64,000 bases of DNA from Jeotgalicoccus marinus DSM 19772 (GCF_000425825.1 NZ_AUEE01000005.1:118388-182387); one strand, 5' to 3'; shown: positions 9,630 through 19,812, counted from the first letter of the stretch. Notes: generated from the letters alone by a model not told the origin. Made by a program: numbers and translations.

Positions 9630-10076
9630 TTAGTAAATCCAAGCGCTATTAGATAGGTTGTAATCAACTAATTCAGATTGGTCAAAGAATAGATTGATTT
9701 CTCTTTCTGCACTTTCTGGTGAATCTGAACCGTGTATGATGTTTTTTCCTACAGTTAAACCGAAGTCGCCACGGATAGTACCGGGTGCTGCTTCTTGTGG
9801 ATTAGTTGAACCAACAACTAAACGTGCTGTTTTAATGACGTTCTCGCCTTCAAGTACCATAGCAAATACAGGACCAGAAGTGATGAAGTCTACTAACTCA
9901 CCAAAGAAAGGTCTTTCGCTGTGTTCACCGTAGTGTGTTTTAGCAAGCTCATCAGATACTTGCATTAATTTAGCACCAACGATTTTAAAGCCTTTGTTTT
10001 CAAGTCTTTCAACGATAGGTCCGATTAGGTTTCTTTGGACACCATCAGGTTTAATCATAAGAAATGTTTTTTCCAT
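9630..10076 (-). CDS. ndk: Nucleoside diphosphate kinase
   Basis: 148 residues, usual length. It transfers the gamma phosphate between NTPs and NDPs through a phosphohistidine; the active-site His115 lies in NIIHGSDS. The N-terminal [11 protein letters not shown] motif is intact. Preceded by AAGGAGC. It follows hepT, as in Bacillus, and is ended by its own terminator. Confidence 0.98.
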   Translation of the reverse strand: MEKTFLMIKPDGVQRNLIGPIVERLENKGFKIVGAKLMQVSDELAKTHYGEHSERPFFGELVDFITSGPVFAMVLEGENVIKTARLVVGSTNPQEAAPGTIRGDFGLTVGKNIIHGSDSPESAEREINLFFDQSELVDYNLSNSAWIY

Positions 10077-10138
10077 TATAATAGCTCCTTAAAAATGTTT
10101 TCGTCTTATTTTATCACTATCTATAGGCGGTTTACAAA

Positions 10139-11092
10139 CTAATTACGCCTATTTTTTAACATATCTGCGATTTCTAAAAAATATTCCTTAATTGGAGTCT
10201 CAATCTCAGCAACAGCCTCTGTAGCTTGGGTAATGTGATCATGACTAATATCTAAGGCCTTGTTTATGGCATCTGTTTCTAATAGATAGTTTATTAATTT
10301 ATTGTCATCAGTCTTATAGTTGGAATATGATTCGAGCATCGACTTAAAGGTGGGATCACTGTCCCTTAAAAGTAAGACTGGTAAAGTATAATGACCATTT
10401 TTAATATCAGCAAAACGCGGTTTACCGAGCACCTTACTAGATCCTGTAAAGTCTAGACAATCATCAGTAATTTGAAAGCTCATACCGATATGGTAGCCGT
10501 ATGTGACGAGTTTTGAAATCGTCTCATCATCAACCTTACCTGCATAGGCACCAAGTTCAATACTGAGTACGATTAATAAGGCAGTCTTTCGATATATTTT
10601 TTTATAATATTCATCTAAGGTTTGATAAGCATCGAACTGACTATCAAATTGAATCAGTTCCCCTCTAACAATTTCTCGAATTCCTGTGGAATATGTTTCA
10701 TGAAATTTTGAGCTCTCAATTCTCGCAACAAGTTGTAAGGCAGAAGATAACAAATAGTTTCCTGTATTGACCGCCTGGAAATAGCCGTGATTATGATAGA
10801 CCGTCGGTTTACCTCGGCGTAAGGCGCTATCATCAATAATGTCATCATGAACAAGGCTCGCCATATGAAGTAATTCTAAACTTGCCCCGGTTTTTAAAAC
10901 ATCACTATATGCATCTGCATCGCCAAGTTGTCCTGATAGAATTGTAAATAAGGGTCTGAGTTTTTTGCCCCCAGAATTAAACAATTCAAAGCTTTGATCG
11001 TTGACTAAGATTCCATTAGGCTCAAGCTCTTTCTTTACAATCTTTTTAATTTGAGACAGCTCATCAGACATGAACTTCCTTAAACTTTTCAC
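10139..11092 (-). CDS. hepT: Heptaprenyl diphosphate synthase component II
   Basis: 317 residues, polyprenyl synthetase fold. It has the two Asp-rich motifs HDDIIDD and DDCLDF that bind Mg-diphosphate and extend farnesyl diphosphate to the C35 side chain of menaquinone, together with HepS. The GTG at 11090-11092 overlaps the menG stop by four bases; an ATG at 11069-11071 with AAGGAAG upstream is an alternative start (310 residues) that I cannot exclude. Confidence 0.95.
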   Translation of the reverse strand: MKSLRKFMSDELSQIKKIVKKELEPNGILVNDQSFELFNSGGKKLRPLFTILSGQLGDADAYSDVLKTGASLELLHMASLVHDDIIDDSALRRGKPTVYHNHGYFQAVNTGNYLLSSALQLVARIESSKFHETYSTGIREIVRGELIQFDSQFDAYQTLDEYYKKIYRKTALLIVLSIELGAYAGKVDDETISKLVTYGYHIGMSFQITDDCLDFTGSSKVLGKPRFADIKNGHYTLPVLLLRDSDPTFKSMLESYSNYKTDDNKLINYLLETDAINKALDISHDHITQATEAVAEIETPIKEYFLEIADMLKNRRN

Positions 11093-11790
11093 TCGTCTTC
11101 ACCCAAAGGTTTATATCCGATGTGGGTTGCGGCAGTGCCAAATGTATGAGGGATTACTTTAACACTGATGTAACCACTATCAAAGAGCATGTCTTTTAAT
11201 TGAGCTTTTGTTAAAAATTGACTCGTAGACTCGTATAACCATTCATATTCCTTACCACTTCCAGCAATTTTCTGGCCAAGGAATGGCATAATCTTACCAA
11301 AGTATATATTAAAGCCAAAGTTCATAAAGGCATTCTCAGGATTAGAAGTTTCTAAAATAACGAGCTGACCACCCGGTTTTAACACTCGGTAAAATTCTTT
11401 AATACCAACTGCATAATCCGGGAGATTACGGAGTCCAAAACCGATAGTGATGATATCAAAACTATTATCTTCGTAAGGTAGATTTAAGGCATCACCTTGA
11501 ACAAGAGAAATATTATTAAACTGAGCTGTTTTTTCATCAGCAACTCTCAGCATATTTTCACTAAAATCAAGGCCGATGACATTGGCATTAGGATTTTCTG
11601 CAAGTTGGATTGTCCAGTCGCCAGTACCACAGCAAAGGTCAAGAACTTGTTGATTGTCTTTAACGAAAATCTCCTTATTTGTTTTGTTTCTCCAAATGTT
11701 ATGTTGATTAAAACTTATGACGTCATTCATGTGATCGTAGTCATCAGAGATTGTATTAAATATATTTTGAATTCTGTTTTCATTTTGCAT
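11089..11790 (-). CDS. menG: Demethylmenaquinone methyltransferase
   Basis: 233 residues, class I SAM methyltransferase of the UbiE/MenG family. SAM-binding motif DLCCGTGDW and the family signature GFGLRNL are clear. It carries out the final step of menaquinone synthesis. It starts as TAATG on the hepS stop and ends on the hepT start, so the three genes are translationally coupled. Confidence 0.97.
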   Translation of the reverse strand: MQNENRIQNIFNTISDDYDHMNDVISFNQHNIWRNKTNKEIFVKDNQQVLDLCCGTGDWTIQLAENPNANVIGLDFSENMLRVADEKTAQFNNISLVQGDALNLPYEDNSFDIITIGFGLRNLPDYAVGIKEFYRVLKPGGQLVILETSNPENAFMNFGFNIYFGKIMPFLGQKIAGSGKEYEWLYESTSQFLTKAQLKDMLFDSGYISVKVIPHTFGTAATHIGYKPLGEDE

Positions 11791-12296
11791 TAGTCTTCAC
11801 CTTTAATATTTGTTATGTATGTTAATGCAGTCTTATCGAGTGATTTATAATATTTATCTATCACCTGATAAAGCGTTGATGAGACATAACCATTATCTAT
11901 TAAATAGAAAAGCGGTGCAAACAACAGATATTTTAATTCATGTTCATCAATCATTCTTGTATTTGCATAGATATCAGATTTTTTTGAGGCAAGGTCCTTT
12001 GATATCGTGACCATATCGTAAACGATGTCCATGTGACCACCCTGTGATAAGGCGAAATAGAATTCAGAAAAATAATAATCACCCATCAAAACATGTTTCT
12101 CTCGTGCTTGGTTATCTGGTATCATATCGAGCGTATTTAATGCGTATGTAAATAAGAGGACAGCTTCAGCTATATATGTTTCACCGATAATATTATTATC
12201 GTCGATAAAGAAGTCTGTGATTTCGTTCGCTTCGAGTGCTTTGACGAGATCGGACAGCGTCTTATAGTCATTTTGCTGTTCCTTTAAATATTTCAT
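11790..12296 (-). CDS. hepS: Heptaprenyl diphosphate synthase component I
   Basis: 168 residues, all-helical, shorter than Bacillus HepS but similar to the compact staphylococcal form. It has no Asp-rich catalytic motif; HepS is the regulatory or product-length subunit of the HepS-HepT dimer. Start ATG 12294-12296 chosen because AAGGTG lies six bases before it; the upstream GTG is part of that ribosome site. Identity rests mainly on position before menG-hepT. Confidence 0.85.
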   Translation of the reverse strand: MKYLKEQQNDYKTLSDLVKALEANEITDFFIDDNNIIGETYIAEAVLLFTYALNTLDMIPDNQAREKHVLMGDYYFSEFYFALSQGGHMDIVYDMVTISKDLASKKSDIYANTRMIDEHELKYLLFAPLFYLIDNGYVSSTLYQVIDKYYKSLDKTALTYITNIKGED

Positions 12297-12318
12297 AAAT
12301 ATCACCTTATAAATGAAT

Positions 12319-12340
12319 AGACCTAACTCGCGTTAGGCCT
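12319..12340 (-). terminator. Hairpin after hbs, likely terminator or attenuator
   Basis: A 9-bp stem (AGGCCTAAC/GTTAGGTCT, one G-T pair) with a GCGA loop, 11 bases after the hbs stop. The following sequence ATTCATTT is a weak T tract, so part of the hbs transcription may continue into hepS-menG-hepT-ndk. Confidence 0.6.
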
Positions 12341-12351
12341 AGTAAATGGAA

Positions 12352-12624
12352 TTATTTAACTGCGTCTTTAAGTGCTTTACCAGCTTTAAATGCAGGTACT
12401 TTTGATGCTGGAATTTCAATTTCTTCACCAGACTGTGGGTTACGGCCTTTTCTTGCAGCACGTTCACGTACTTCAAAGTTACCGAATCCAATTAATTGTA
12501 CTTTTTCACCTTTAGAAAGTGAACCTTGAATTGATTCGAAGACTGCGTCTACAGCAGCTCCTGCTTCTTTTTTCGTCAAATCAGCTTTATCGCTGACAGC
12601 GTTGATTAAATCTGTCTTATTCAT
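12352..12624 (-). CDS. hbs: DNA-binding protein HU
   Basis: 90 residues, the exact HU length, starting [14 protein letters not shown] and with the beta-arm segment containing [15 protein letters not shown]. It is a nucleoid protein that bends DNA as a homodimer. AGGAGG precedes the ATG. In spore-formers spoIVA usually lies on its other side; here yphF follows directly. Confidence 0.98.
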   Translation of the reverse strand: MNKTDLINAVSDKADLTKKEAGAAVDAVFESIQGSLSKGEKVQLIGFGNFEVRERAARKGRNPQSGEEIEIPASKVPAFKAGKALKDAVK

Positions 12625-12647
12625 CTGATAGACCTCCTATAATCTGT

Positions 12648-12701
12648 ATAATGATTTTATCATTATGTTTTGACTTTACCATACGACACTAGTGACTGCA
12701 A
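12648..12701 (-). promoter_or_regulatory. hbs promoter with inverted repeat in the leader
   Basis: Minus strand: TTGCAG (12696-12701), 17-base spacer, TAAAGT (12673-12678). Downstream, at 12648-12666, an 8-3-8 inverted repeat ATAATGAT/ATCATTAT lies in the 5' leader just before the ribosome site. It could be an mRNA hairpin or an operator. Confidence 0.65.
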
Positions 12702-12740
12702 CGCATTTAAGTTATTTTTCCTGTAAAAGACACCGAGAAA

Positions 12741-13460
12741 TCAGTTTTTATGAACACTTGTCATGAAAATAGCCTCGTTGTTTTCATCGACAGTCATTTC
12801 TGGCGAATAAATCGGCACTATTGGTGTATATTCATATAGGATTTCTCTGATGTCATCGCCTGTTTCAAAGTCTAAGTTTTCATTTTCTATCATCTTATCT
12901 AAATCGGGGCGATAATCGATTACAAACTCTTGTCCCCCACTGTAGTATACATTTAATTCCTCACCTGTATAGGGGCTGATTACTGTTGGGTTTTCCTGCA
13001 AATTATAAAAGTCTAAATCGAGCTGATAGACGTTTGGTCCAACCTGTTCACCGAGTTCTACATGTTCACCCATACCATTGATTCTTAGAGATAAAGAACG
13101 TAGCTCCTCTATTAAGGCAAGATCTGCAAGTTTAACTGTTGGGTTCTCTTCAGCATCTAAAATTACATATTGGAAATTACCCCCATTCTCATATGCAGTT
13201 GTGGGGATATCACTTAAGTATTCTGGAACTATACTATTGAAATCAATCTGATATTCAAGATATTCTGCTGTATCAGATTTTGTTTGTATAGGTAGTACCC
13301 CGCCTTCATTCTCACTGAAGTTCTCTACCGCACTTTGAACGTTTTGTATATCGGCTTCTGGTGGTATATTATGACCTGCTCTCTCTTCTTCAGGATACAA
13401 ACAACCTGTTAAAACAAAGAGCGCAATAGTTAATGTGAAAATATAGCCGAACTTACGCAT
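12741..13460 (-). CDS. yphF: YphF-like lipoprotein
   Basis: 239 residues with a lipoprotein signal (MRKFGYIFTL start, lipobox FVLTGC, lipidated Cys20). The mature part is acidic with no catalytic motif I recognise; it is expected on the outer face of the membrane. Position between hbs and yphE-gpsA matches Bacillus yphF. ATG at 13458-13460 preferred over an upstream start because GGGGGA precedes it. It overlaps yphE by eight bases. Confidence 0.78.
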   Translation of the reverse strand: MRKFGYIFTLTIALFVLTGCLYPEEERAGHNIPPEADIQNVQSAVENFSENEGGVLPIQTKSDTAEYLEYQIDFNSIVPEYLSDIPTTAYENGGNFQYVILDAEENPTVKLADLALIEELRSLSLRINGMGEHVELGEQVGPNVYQLDLDFYNLQENPTVISPYTGEELNVYYSGGQEFVIDYRPDLDKMIENENLDFETGDDIREILYEYTPIVPIYSPEMTVDENNEAIFMTSVHKN

Positions 13461-13659
13461 GGGACGATCCCCCAATGACAAGAATCATAAGTAAGAATGC
13501 AAGTATGAGAATGAGCCACGCAATAATAGAAACGATTACACTTATAAAGCGAATGGTGATGACAAATCTTGATAAGTAGATCAAAACTGCTGCAAGTGCC
13601 ATGAAGCCCATTGAGACAAAGGACACCCACATTAAATCCATCCTGGAAATATCAAACAT
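13453..13659 (-). CDS. yphE: YphE-like DUF2768 small membrane protein
   Basis: 68 residues with two hydrophobic segments (about 8-28 and 33-62). Size, topology and place between gpsA and yphF fit the DUF2768 family. Function unknown. ATG preceded by GAGG; the end overlaps yphF, so the two are translated together. Confidence 0.78.
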   Translation of the reverse strand: MFDISRMDLMWVSFVSMGFMALAAVLIYLSRFVITIRFISVIVSIIAWLILILAFLLMILVIGGSSHA

Positions 13660-13673
13660 ATTTATACCTCAAC

Positions 13674-14726
13674 CTATTTACTATTTTTAATCTGATTTTC
13701 TAATAATTGTTTCAATCCTTCAGATTCAGATGTCTTCTCTCTTTGCATTAATGCAGCAAAAGCTTCATCTTCACTGATACCATCAAAGAGATAGCCGTAT
13801 AAGGTCGTCGTTATCGGCATCTCGATATCTTCAGCAATTGCAAGTTCATGAGCGGCTCTAGTTGTGTTGACGCCTTCAACAACCATGCCCATTTTCTTAG
13901 TCGCTTCCTCTAGAGTTAAGCCACTTGCCAACATTTGACCACAGCGGTAATTTCTAGAATGTTGACTGGTTGCTGTAACAATTAGATCTCCCATACCTGT
14001 AAGGCCTAAAAAAGTTAATGGATTCGCACCTAATTTTGTGCCAAGACGTGCAATTTCGTGTAAGCCACGTGTAATTACAGCTGCCTTTGGATTGTCCCCA
14101 AAACCATAGCCAGATAAGGCGCCAACTGCTAAGGCAACGATATTTTTTAAGGCACCACCGATTTCTACACCGATTAGATCATGGTTGACATAGACCCTAA
14201 AGTATTCAGTCATAAAGACATCTTGAAGTAGCTCTGCACCAGTAGAATTAACTGAGGCAACACTGACAGTTGTCGGTTGCTTTTCTGCTACTTCTTCAGC
14301 ATGGCTAGGTCCACTAAGTACACCGATGTCGGACACATTCGAGTCATCGAACACTTCTGTTAGTACTTCAGAAACACGTTTATAAGTATCTAATTCAAGT
14401 CCTTTTGCTACATGGACAACTAAGATACGTTTATTAAATGATTTTAGAAGTTCATGAATGTCAGTCGCCATTTTTCTCATGGCAATTACAGGTACTGCTA
14501 AAACGATAATTTCACAGTGTTCAACCGCATCACTTAGTGAGGTTGTCGCTTGGATACCATTATCGAGTTGAATATTTTTTAAATATTTCTCATTGGTCTT
14601 TAAGTCATTGATTTCCCGAACGGTCGCTTCATTTCTACCGTACATTAAAACATCATGTTTGTTGTCATTTAGTACGATTGCGAGGCTTGTGCCGAAACTA
14701 CCTGTTCCAATAACCGATATGTTCAT
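13674..14726 (-). CDS. gpsA: NAD(P)-dependent glycerol-3-phosphate dehydrogenase
   Basis: 350 residues. It reduces dihydroxyacetone phosphate to sn-glycerol-3-phosphate for phospholipid synthesis. The N-terminal dinucleotide loop VIGTGSFGTSLA and the GPSHAEEVA and LIVTATSQHSRNY segments are typical. It lies 11 bases after der in the same transcript. plsC, just upstream, acts in the same lipid pathway. Confidence 0.97.
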   Translation of the reverse strand: MNISVIGTGSFGTSLAIVLNDNKHDVLMYGRNEATVREINDLKTNEKYLKNIQLDNGIQATTSLSDAVEHCEIIVLAVPVIAMRKMATDIHELLKSFNKRILVVHVAKGLELDTYKRVSEVLTEVFDDSNVSDIGVLSGPSHAEEVAEKQPTTVSVASVNSTGAELLQDVFMTEYFRVYVNHDLIGVEIGGALKNIVALAVGALSGYGFGDNPKAAVITRGLHEIARLGTKLGANPLTFLGLTGMGDLIVTATSQHSRNYRCGQMLASGLTLEEATKKMGMVVEGVNTTRAAHELAIAEDIEMPITTTLYGYLFDGISEDEAFAALMQREKTSESEGLKQLLENQIKNSK

Positions 14727-14737
14727 GTGAAAACCTC

Positions 14738-16051
14738 CTAATTTCTTCTACGACTGATGATGTGTATCGGCGTTCCTTTAAAACCAAATGCTTTTCTTAA
14801 CTGGTTTTCAATATAACGACGGTAGCTAAAATGCATCAGTTCAGTATCGTTAACAAATAATACGAAGGTCGGTGGTTTAACACTAACCTGTGTACCGTAG
14901 TAAATACTTAAACGGCGACCAGCTGAATCTGTTGGTGTTGGATTCATGCTGACACTATCAACAAGTACCTCATTTAATGTACTTGATTGAACGCGTTTAA
15001 TACTCTGATCATATGCTTCCTTGATAAGTGGGAATAAGGTCTTCAATCTGACTTTAGTCATCGCAGAAACAAAAGTAAGAGGTGCATAGTCTAAGTATTG
15101 GAAGTTATCCTTAATATCCAGTTCAAACTCACGCATAGTTTTTTCATCTTTTTCAACTGCATCCCATTTATTAACTACAATGACAATGGCCTTACCTGCT
15201 TCGTGTGCCAGGCCAGCAATTCTCTTATCTTGCTCACGAATACCCTCTTCACCATTTAAAACAACAAGTACAAGATCTGAACGTTCAATGGCACGGCTCG
15301 CTCTTAAGACAGAATATTTTTCAGTCGCCTCATAGACTTTACCGCGCTTTCTCATACCTGCAGTGTCAATAAGTGTATATTCTTCATCTTCATAAGTATA
15401 TTGGGTATCAACAGCATCTCTTGTAGTACCTGCAATATCAGAAACAATGACGCGCTCTTCACCTAGGATAGCATTTACAAGACTAGATTTACCGACGTTT
15501 GGCCGACCAATTAGTGAAACTTTTATTGAAGTATCTTCTTCTAATTCAGCTTCAATATCTTTAAAGTGTTTAACAACTTCGTCCAATGCATCACCTAAGC
15601 CTAGGCCATGACTGCCTGAAACAGGCCATGGATCGCCTAAGCCGAGTTGATAAAATTCATAGATTTCATTTCTCATTTCAAAGTTATCAATTTTATTAAC
15701 GACTAAAACAACAGGTTTATTAGATTTTTGGAGAATCCTAGCGACGAACAGGTCATCGTTACTCACAGTTTCACGTCCATCGACGACCATCATGATAACG
15801 TCTGCTTCTAATATTGCGATTTCAGCCTGCATTTTAATTTGTTGTTGGAAAGGTTCATCTTTAATTTCAATTCCACCAGTATCGATTAAGTTAAAGGTAT
15901 GGTTTAACCACTCACCTTCTGCATATAATCGGTCCCTTGTGACCCCTGGTGAATCTTCAACTATAGCTTTTCTTTCACCGATAATTCTATTAAAAAGCGT
16001 GGATTTCCCCACGTTTGGTTTACCCACTACTGCGATTGTTGGTTTATACAT
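14738..16051 (-). CDS. der: Ribosome biogenesis GTPase Der (EngA)
   Basis: 437 residues, two G domains in tandem (P-loops GKPNVGKS near residue 10 and GRPNVGKS near 182, each with DTAG-type G3 and NKxD G4 motifs) and a C-terminal KH-like domain. It assists 50S assembly. ATG at 16049-16051 follows AGGGAGG; the longer in-frame start seven codons upstream lies before that ribosome site and was rejected. Confidence 0.98.
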   Translation of the reverse strand: MYKPTIAVVGKPNVGKSTLFNRIIGERKAIVEDSPGVTRDRLYAEGEWLNHTFNLIDTGGIEIKDEPFQQQIKMQAEIAILEADVIMMVVDGRETVSNDDLFVARILQKSNKPVVLVVNKIDNFEMRNEIYEFYQLGLGDPWPVSGSHGLGLGDALDEVVKHFKDIEAELEEDTSIKVSLIGRPNVGKSSLVNAILGEERVIVSDIAGTTRDAVDTQYTYEDEEYTLIDTAGMRKRGKVYEATEKYSVLRASRAIERSDLVLVVLNGEEGIREQDKRIAGLAHEAGKAIVIVVNKWDAVEKDEKTMREFELDIKDNFQYLDYAPLTFVSAMTKVRLKTLFPLIKEAYDQSIKRVQSSTLNEVLVDSVSMNPTPTDSAGRRLSIYYGTQVSVKPPTFVLFVNDTELMHFSYRRYIENQLRKAFGFKGTPIHIISRRRN

Positions 16052-16090
16052 TGTTACCCTCCCTGTATGCACATTTATTTTAACACAAAT

Positions 16091-16120
16091 AAAATAAAGA
16101 GCGATAGTAACATCGCCCTT
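16091..16120 (-). terminator. Terminator of rpsA
   Basis: A 7-bp stem (GGGCGAT/ATCGCTC, one G-T pair) with a 6-base loop, followed on the minus strand by TTTATTTTATTT, in the gap between rpsA and der. Confidence 0.78.
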
Positions 16121-16153
16121 TAGTCATAGAACAAAATTTTATTAATCTACTTA

Positions 16154-17401
16154 TTATAAGTCTAAATTTTTGAATCGATCGCCAAAAACATCACCAAGTG
16201 TTGGTGCATCATCTTCGTCATTGTCAGTATAAACTTGAGTATTCTCTTCTTTTCTAGCTTGTTTAGGTTTAGCAGGTGCTTCCTCTAGTGCCTTAATAGA
16301 AAGTGAGATTTTTTCATTATCCTTATCTAAGCCAATAATTTTAACTTCAATTTCCTGATCTTCTTTTAGGACATCTTGTGGTACGTTGACGTGGTCATGT
16401 GAGATCTCTGAAATATGTACAAGACCTTCAACACCAGCTTCAACCTCAACAAATGCACCAAAATCAACAAGGCGTTTAACTGTTCCACTCAATGTATCTC
16501 CCACATCGTGGTTATCGATGAATGTATCAAATGGTGATTCTCCAGCTTGTTTAAGGGATAAGCTTATACGCTCTTCATCTGGATTAACGTCAAGTACTTT
16601 AACTTTAACTTTTTGACCGATTTCAACGGCATCTTCAACACTTTCAACACGGCTATAGCTTAGCTCAGAAATGTGAGCAAGGCCATCTACGTTACCAATG
16701 TTAATGAAAGCACCGAATGAGGTTGTACGTACAACTTCTCCGTCAATAATACTGCCAATTTCTAAATCTTCTAACTCAGCTTGGCGTTGTTTTGATTTTT
16801 CACCTTCAACAATGCGTTTTCTATTTAAGATGACTCTGTTCTTCTCTTGGTCAATATCTTCAACTTTAACATCTAAGGCTTGACCAGTGAACTGTTCTAA
16901 ATCTTCAACGTACTCATCAGATAATAGTGATGCAGGGATAAATCCTCTAACACCTACGTCTAATACTAAACCAGCTTTAACTGCTTCTACTACAGTACCT
17001 TGAAGTGTCTCGTCATCTGCTTGTTTTTGTTTTAATTCATCATATGCCTTTTGTTCATCAAGTTTTCTAATTGAAACAATGATGTTTTTAGCATCGTTTT
17101 CCACTTTGATTACTACTGCTGTAACTTGATCATCTAAAGCGATGATATCGTTTGGATGTTCGATGCGTTTATTTGTAAGCTGACTAATTGGAATAATGCC
17201 TTCGTAGTCAGAATTATCCACCTGAACTTTGACAAACTTATCTTCGATGCTAGAGATAGTACCAGTTACTTCATCACCGACTGCGAATGGACCATCTGCA
17301 GTCTCAATATCATTCTGTAAATCATCGTTGTTGTCTGGTGTATCATTAACCTGAGTTTCTTCGATGTTTGAATCTTCGTTCTTAATGTCTTCTGTCGCCA
17401 T
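16154..17401 (-). CDS. rpsA: 30S ribosomal protein S1 homologue (four S1 domains)
   Basis: 415 residues. An acidic N-terminus is followed by four OB-fold S1 RNA-binding repeats (about 34-100, 118-182, 202-272 and 288-358) and a short charged tail. This is the four-domain Firmicutes form (YpfD), which binds mRNA but is less tightly tied to translation than E. coli S1. ATG at 17399-17401 chosen since GGAGG is seven bases upstream; 21 further in-frame codons upstream have no such site. Confidence 0.95.
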   Translation of the reverse strand: MATEDIKNEDSNIEETQVNDTPDNNDDLQNDIETADGPFAVGDEVTGTISSIEDKFVKVQVDNSDYEGIIPISQLTNKRIEHPNDIIALDDQVTAVVIKVENDAKNIIVSIRKLDEQKAYDELKQKQADDETLQGTVVEAVKAGLVLDVGVRGFIPASLLSDEYVEDLEQFTGQALDVKVEDIDQEKNRVILNRKRIVEGEKSKQRQAELEDLEIGSIIDGEVVRTTSFGAFINIGNVDGLAHISELSYSRVESVEDAVEIGQKVKVKVLDVNPDEERISLSLKQAGESPFDTFIDNHDVGDTLSGTVKRLVDFGAFVEVEAGVEGLVHISEISHDHVNVPQDVLKEDQEIEVKIIGLDKDNEKISLSIKALEEAPAKPKQARKEENTQVYTDNDEDDAPTLGDVFGDRFKNLDL

Positions 17402-17468
17402 GTGCTTGCCTCCAATTACTTTACAATATATATTTAACTTCTTATAATTCGATCGTTTTGTCAAGTGA

Positions 17469-18050
17469 TTATTCTGAAAATAGTAAATTCTTTAGCTGAT
17501 TTTCTATTTTCAAAGTTAAATTTTTACGATTATTGCCTTCTTCTAAAAATGCTTTAGTGTCAATCGGTTTACCAAAAATGACCGTGACACCTTCTTTTTT
17601 ATTATAGCTTCCTTTAATGACACATGGTACTATAGGTGCTTCTGATTTTGAAGCAATAAAGCTTGCACCTTCTTGTAAAGGCTGTAATTGAGTCTTGTCC
17701 CCTTTATTACGATGACCCTCGGGGAATATTAAAAGACAACGACCATCTTCTAATGCCTTAATTGAAGTTTTTAATGCAGCGCGATCACTCTTTCCTCTTG
17801 ATACAGGAATGGCATTGAATTTAGGGAAAATCTTCCCGATTACGGGTAAGTCAAACAATTCTTGTTTTGCAAAGAAAGATAGCTCTCTTTTAAGACTTAC
17901 ACCGATTAATGGAGGGTCGAAATCATTGATATGGTTTGAACAAATCATTACAGGTCCACTTTGAGGAACTCTGTCTTGTCCAATAACCTTCACTTTAAAT
18001 CTGAATTTGTAAAATTGATGGACCACAACTTTTGCAATGTTGTATAACAT
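17469..18050 (-). CDS. plsC: 1-acyl-sn-glycerol-3-phosphate acyltransferase
   Basis: 193 residues, PlsC/LPLAT family. The HX4D catalytic motif is at His40-Asp45 (NHINDFDPP) and FPEGHRNK forms the substrate-binding motif. It acylates lysophosphatidic acid at the membrane. The ATG is immediately next to the cmk stop codon, so the two are coupled. Confidence 0.93.
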   Translation of the reverse strand: MLYNIAKVVVHQFYKFRFKVKVIGQDRVPQSGPVMICSNHINDFDPPLIGVSLKRELSFFAKQELFDLPVIGKIFPKFNAIPVSRGKSDRAALKTSIKALEDGRCLLIFPEGHRNKGDKTQLQPLQEGASFIASKSEAPIVPCVIKGSYNKKEGVTVIFGKPIDTKAFLEEGNNRKNLTLKIENQLKNLLFSE

Positions 18051-18704
18051 TTATCTAGCCTCCATTTTGATGTTTACGAGTTCTATAATATACTTTTCGA
18101 CTTCATCAATTGTTAAATCGCTCGTATCTAAAACAATCGCATCATCGGCTTTAACAAGTGGTGATATTTCTCGAGTACTATCGATTTCATCTCTCGTAAT
18201 AATCTCTTGTGTGAGTGTTTCGAGGCTAACATTGTTCCCTCTAACTTGTTCTTCTTTTAAACGTCTTTCTGCACGCACTTTTGGATCAGCCTGCATGAAA
18301 ACTTTAATTTCTGCATCTGGTAGTACTGTTGTACCAATATCTCTACCATCCATAACGACGTTAGCATTTTCACTTATCTTACGTTGCATGTTTACAAGAT
18401 AGGTTCTCACCTTTTCTAAACTTGAGATTCGGCTAACATTTTGGGTCACTTCTTTCGATCGAATTTCTTTACTTACATTAACGTCATTTAAGTAAACTTC
18501 ATCATTCTCATCGAAGGTTATCGTGACATCTTCTTCAATATTTTCGATTGAATCATCGCCGTGTTTTAAAGTGTGTAAAGTGACTGCACGATACATGGCA
18601 CCAGTATCAATGTAGAGGTACCCTAGTTTTTTTGCGACGCGTTTTGCAATCGTGCTCTTACCAGCAGCAGCTGGGCCGTCAATGGCTATTCTTAACGTTG
18701 TCAT
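18051..18704 (-). CDS. cmk: Cytidylate kinase
   Basis: 217 residues. P-loop GPAAAGKST at about 10-18, the YIDTGAMYRA motif and MDGRDIGT segment identify CMP/dCMP kinase. ATG at 18702-18704 lies after AGTAGGA; an in-frame start six codons upstream would place that site inside the gene. Confidence 0.97.
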   Translation of the reverse strand: MTTLRIAIDGPAAAGKSTIAKRVAKKLGYLYIDTGAMYRAVTLHTLKHGDDSIENIEEDVTITFDENDEVYLNDVNVSKEIRSKEVTQNVSRISSLEKVRTYLVNMQRKISENANVVMDGRDIGTTVLPDAEIKVFMQADPKVRAERRLKEEQVRGNNVSLETLTQEIITRDEIDSTREISPLVKADDAIVLDTSDLTIDEVEKYIIELVNIKMEAR

Positions 18705-18723
18705 GTTGTGTCCTACTTTCATA

Positions 18724-19812
18724 TTACGGTATTATCAATTGTTGGCCGACAGAGATTTCATTTTCACTTATGCCATTTGCCTCTCTAATTCTCTGAACGT
18801 TTTCTGAACTACCATCACCATAGTATTGAATGGCAATTCTATAAAGGTTATCCTCAGTGGTTACTGTATGGGAGGCATTGGCATTAGTTGTCTGATTTTC
18901 TTCTGTTTCTTGGTTGGCTACTTCTGTTTCTTGATTTGCTTCTGTATTTGCTTCAGTCTGGTTCTCATTGTTTGTTGAATCTTCAGTTTGAGTATCTTCG
19001 CTCGCTGACTCTGACTCATTTGAGTTTTCTTCAGTATTACTATCTTCTGTATTCTCCTGGTCGTTACTGCTTGACTCATCAGACTCTTTGTCTTGAATCG
19101 CATTTCTAGATTCACTTTCGAGTGCTTCTAGCTCTTCTTCAGAATAATTGACTTCTAAGTCTTCGGAACTTGAAGTATTATTTCGACCTTCGGCTAATCG
19201 TCTTTCATGTTCTTTCTTTTGTTCTTCAAGTTCTGCATTGAACTCAGCTGTGTTATTATTTTCTTCGGCTTCATTCGTCTCTTCTGATTCAGAACTTGCG
19301 AGCTCAATTTCATCATCTAATGATGGCCAGAAGTTAGAAAATATTAAGAATGCGAGTAATAAAGTAATTGGAATCAATACTAAGAGACCGAGAATCCAAG
19401 GTAATTTTCTACCTTCATTGTTATCACTTTTCTTTTTAGTATTCGCTTTTGCTTTAGTTTGGTTACCGATGCCACCTAATTTTTCTTTTGACACTTTAAG
19501 CTCGTTCTTAATACGATTTTGATAGCCTTTTAACGTGCCGATAAAAGCAGCTTTTCTCTTTTGATTATTTTCCGAGCTGAAATAAGCCTGAATTTTATCA
19601 GTGAGGCTATCTTCATTCTTGTTCTTTTTTTCTTTTGCAGAATTATTTTTCTTTGGATTTCCTTCTTTTTGATTATCTTTATTTTTGTGGCGTGCACTAC
19701 GACTGAGCGTTTGTCTTTCGCCATCCTTGTTACCATTTTTAGAATCGGTCTTGTCAGGCTTTTCTTCATCTGCCCGCTTATGGTTCATATCTTTATAAAA
19801 ATCATCTTTCAT
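18724..19812 (-). CDS. ebpS: EbpS-like LysM membrane protein
   Basis: 362 residues in four parts: a long basic, Lys/Asn/Glu-rich cytoplasmic region (1-135), one membrane helix (about 137-160), an acidic Ser/Glu/Asn/Thr-rich linker (about 165-312) and a C-terminal LysM domain (315-362) with [11 protein letters not shown]. The LysM end closely resembles that of S. aureus elastin-binding protein EbpS, whose gene also lies near cmk and fer. LysM binds peptidoglycan, so it probably tethers membrane to wall. Elastin binding is not shown by this sequence, since the N-terminal region that binds elastin in S. aureus is diverged. No classical signal peptide. Confidence 0.82.
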   Translation of the reverse strand: MKDDFYKDMNHKRADEEKPDKTDSKNGNKDGERQTLSRSARHKNKDNQKEGNPKKNNSAKEKKNKNEDSLTDKIQAYFSSENNQKRKAAFIGTLKGYQNRIKNELKVSKEKLGGIGNQTKAKANTKKKSDNNEGRKLPWILGLLVLIPITLLLAFLIFSNFWPSLDDEIELASSESEETNEAEENNNTAEFNAELEEQKKEHERRLAEGRNNTSSSEDLEVNYSEEELEALESESRNAIQDKESDESSSNDQENTEDSNTEENSNESESASEDTQTEDSTNNENQTEANTEANQETEVANQETEENQTTNANASHTVTTEDNLYRIAIQYYGDGSSENVQRIREANGISENEISVGQQLIIP

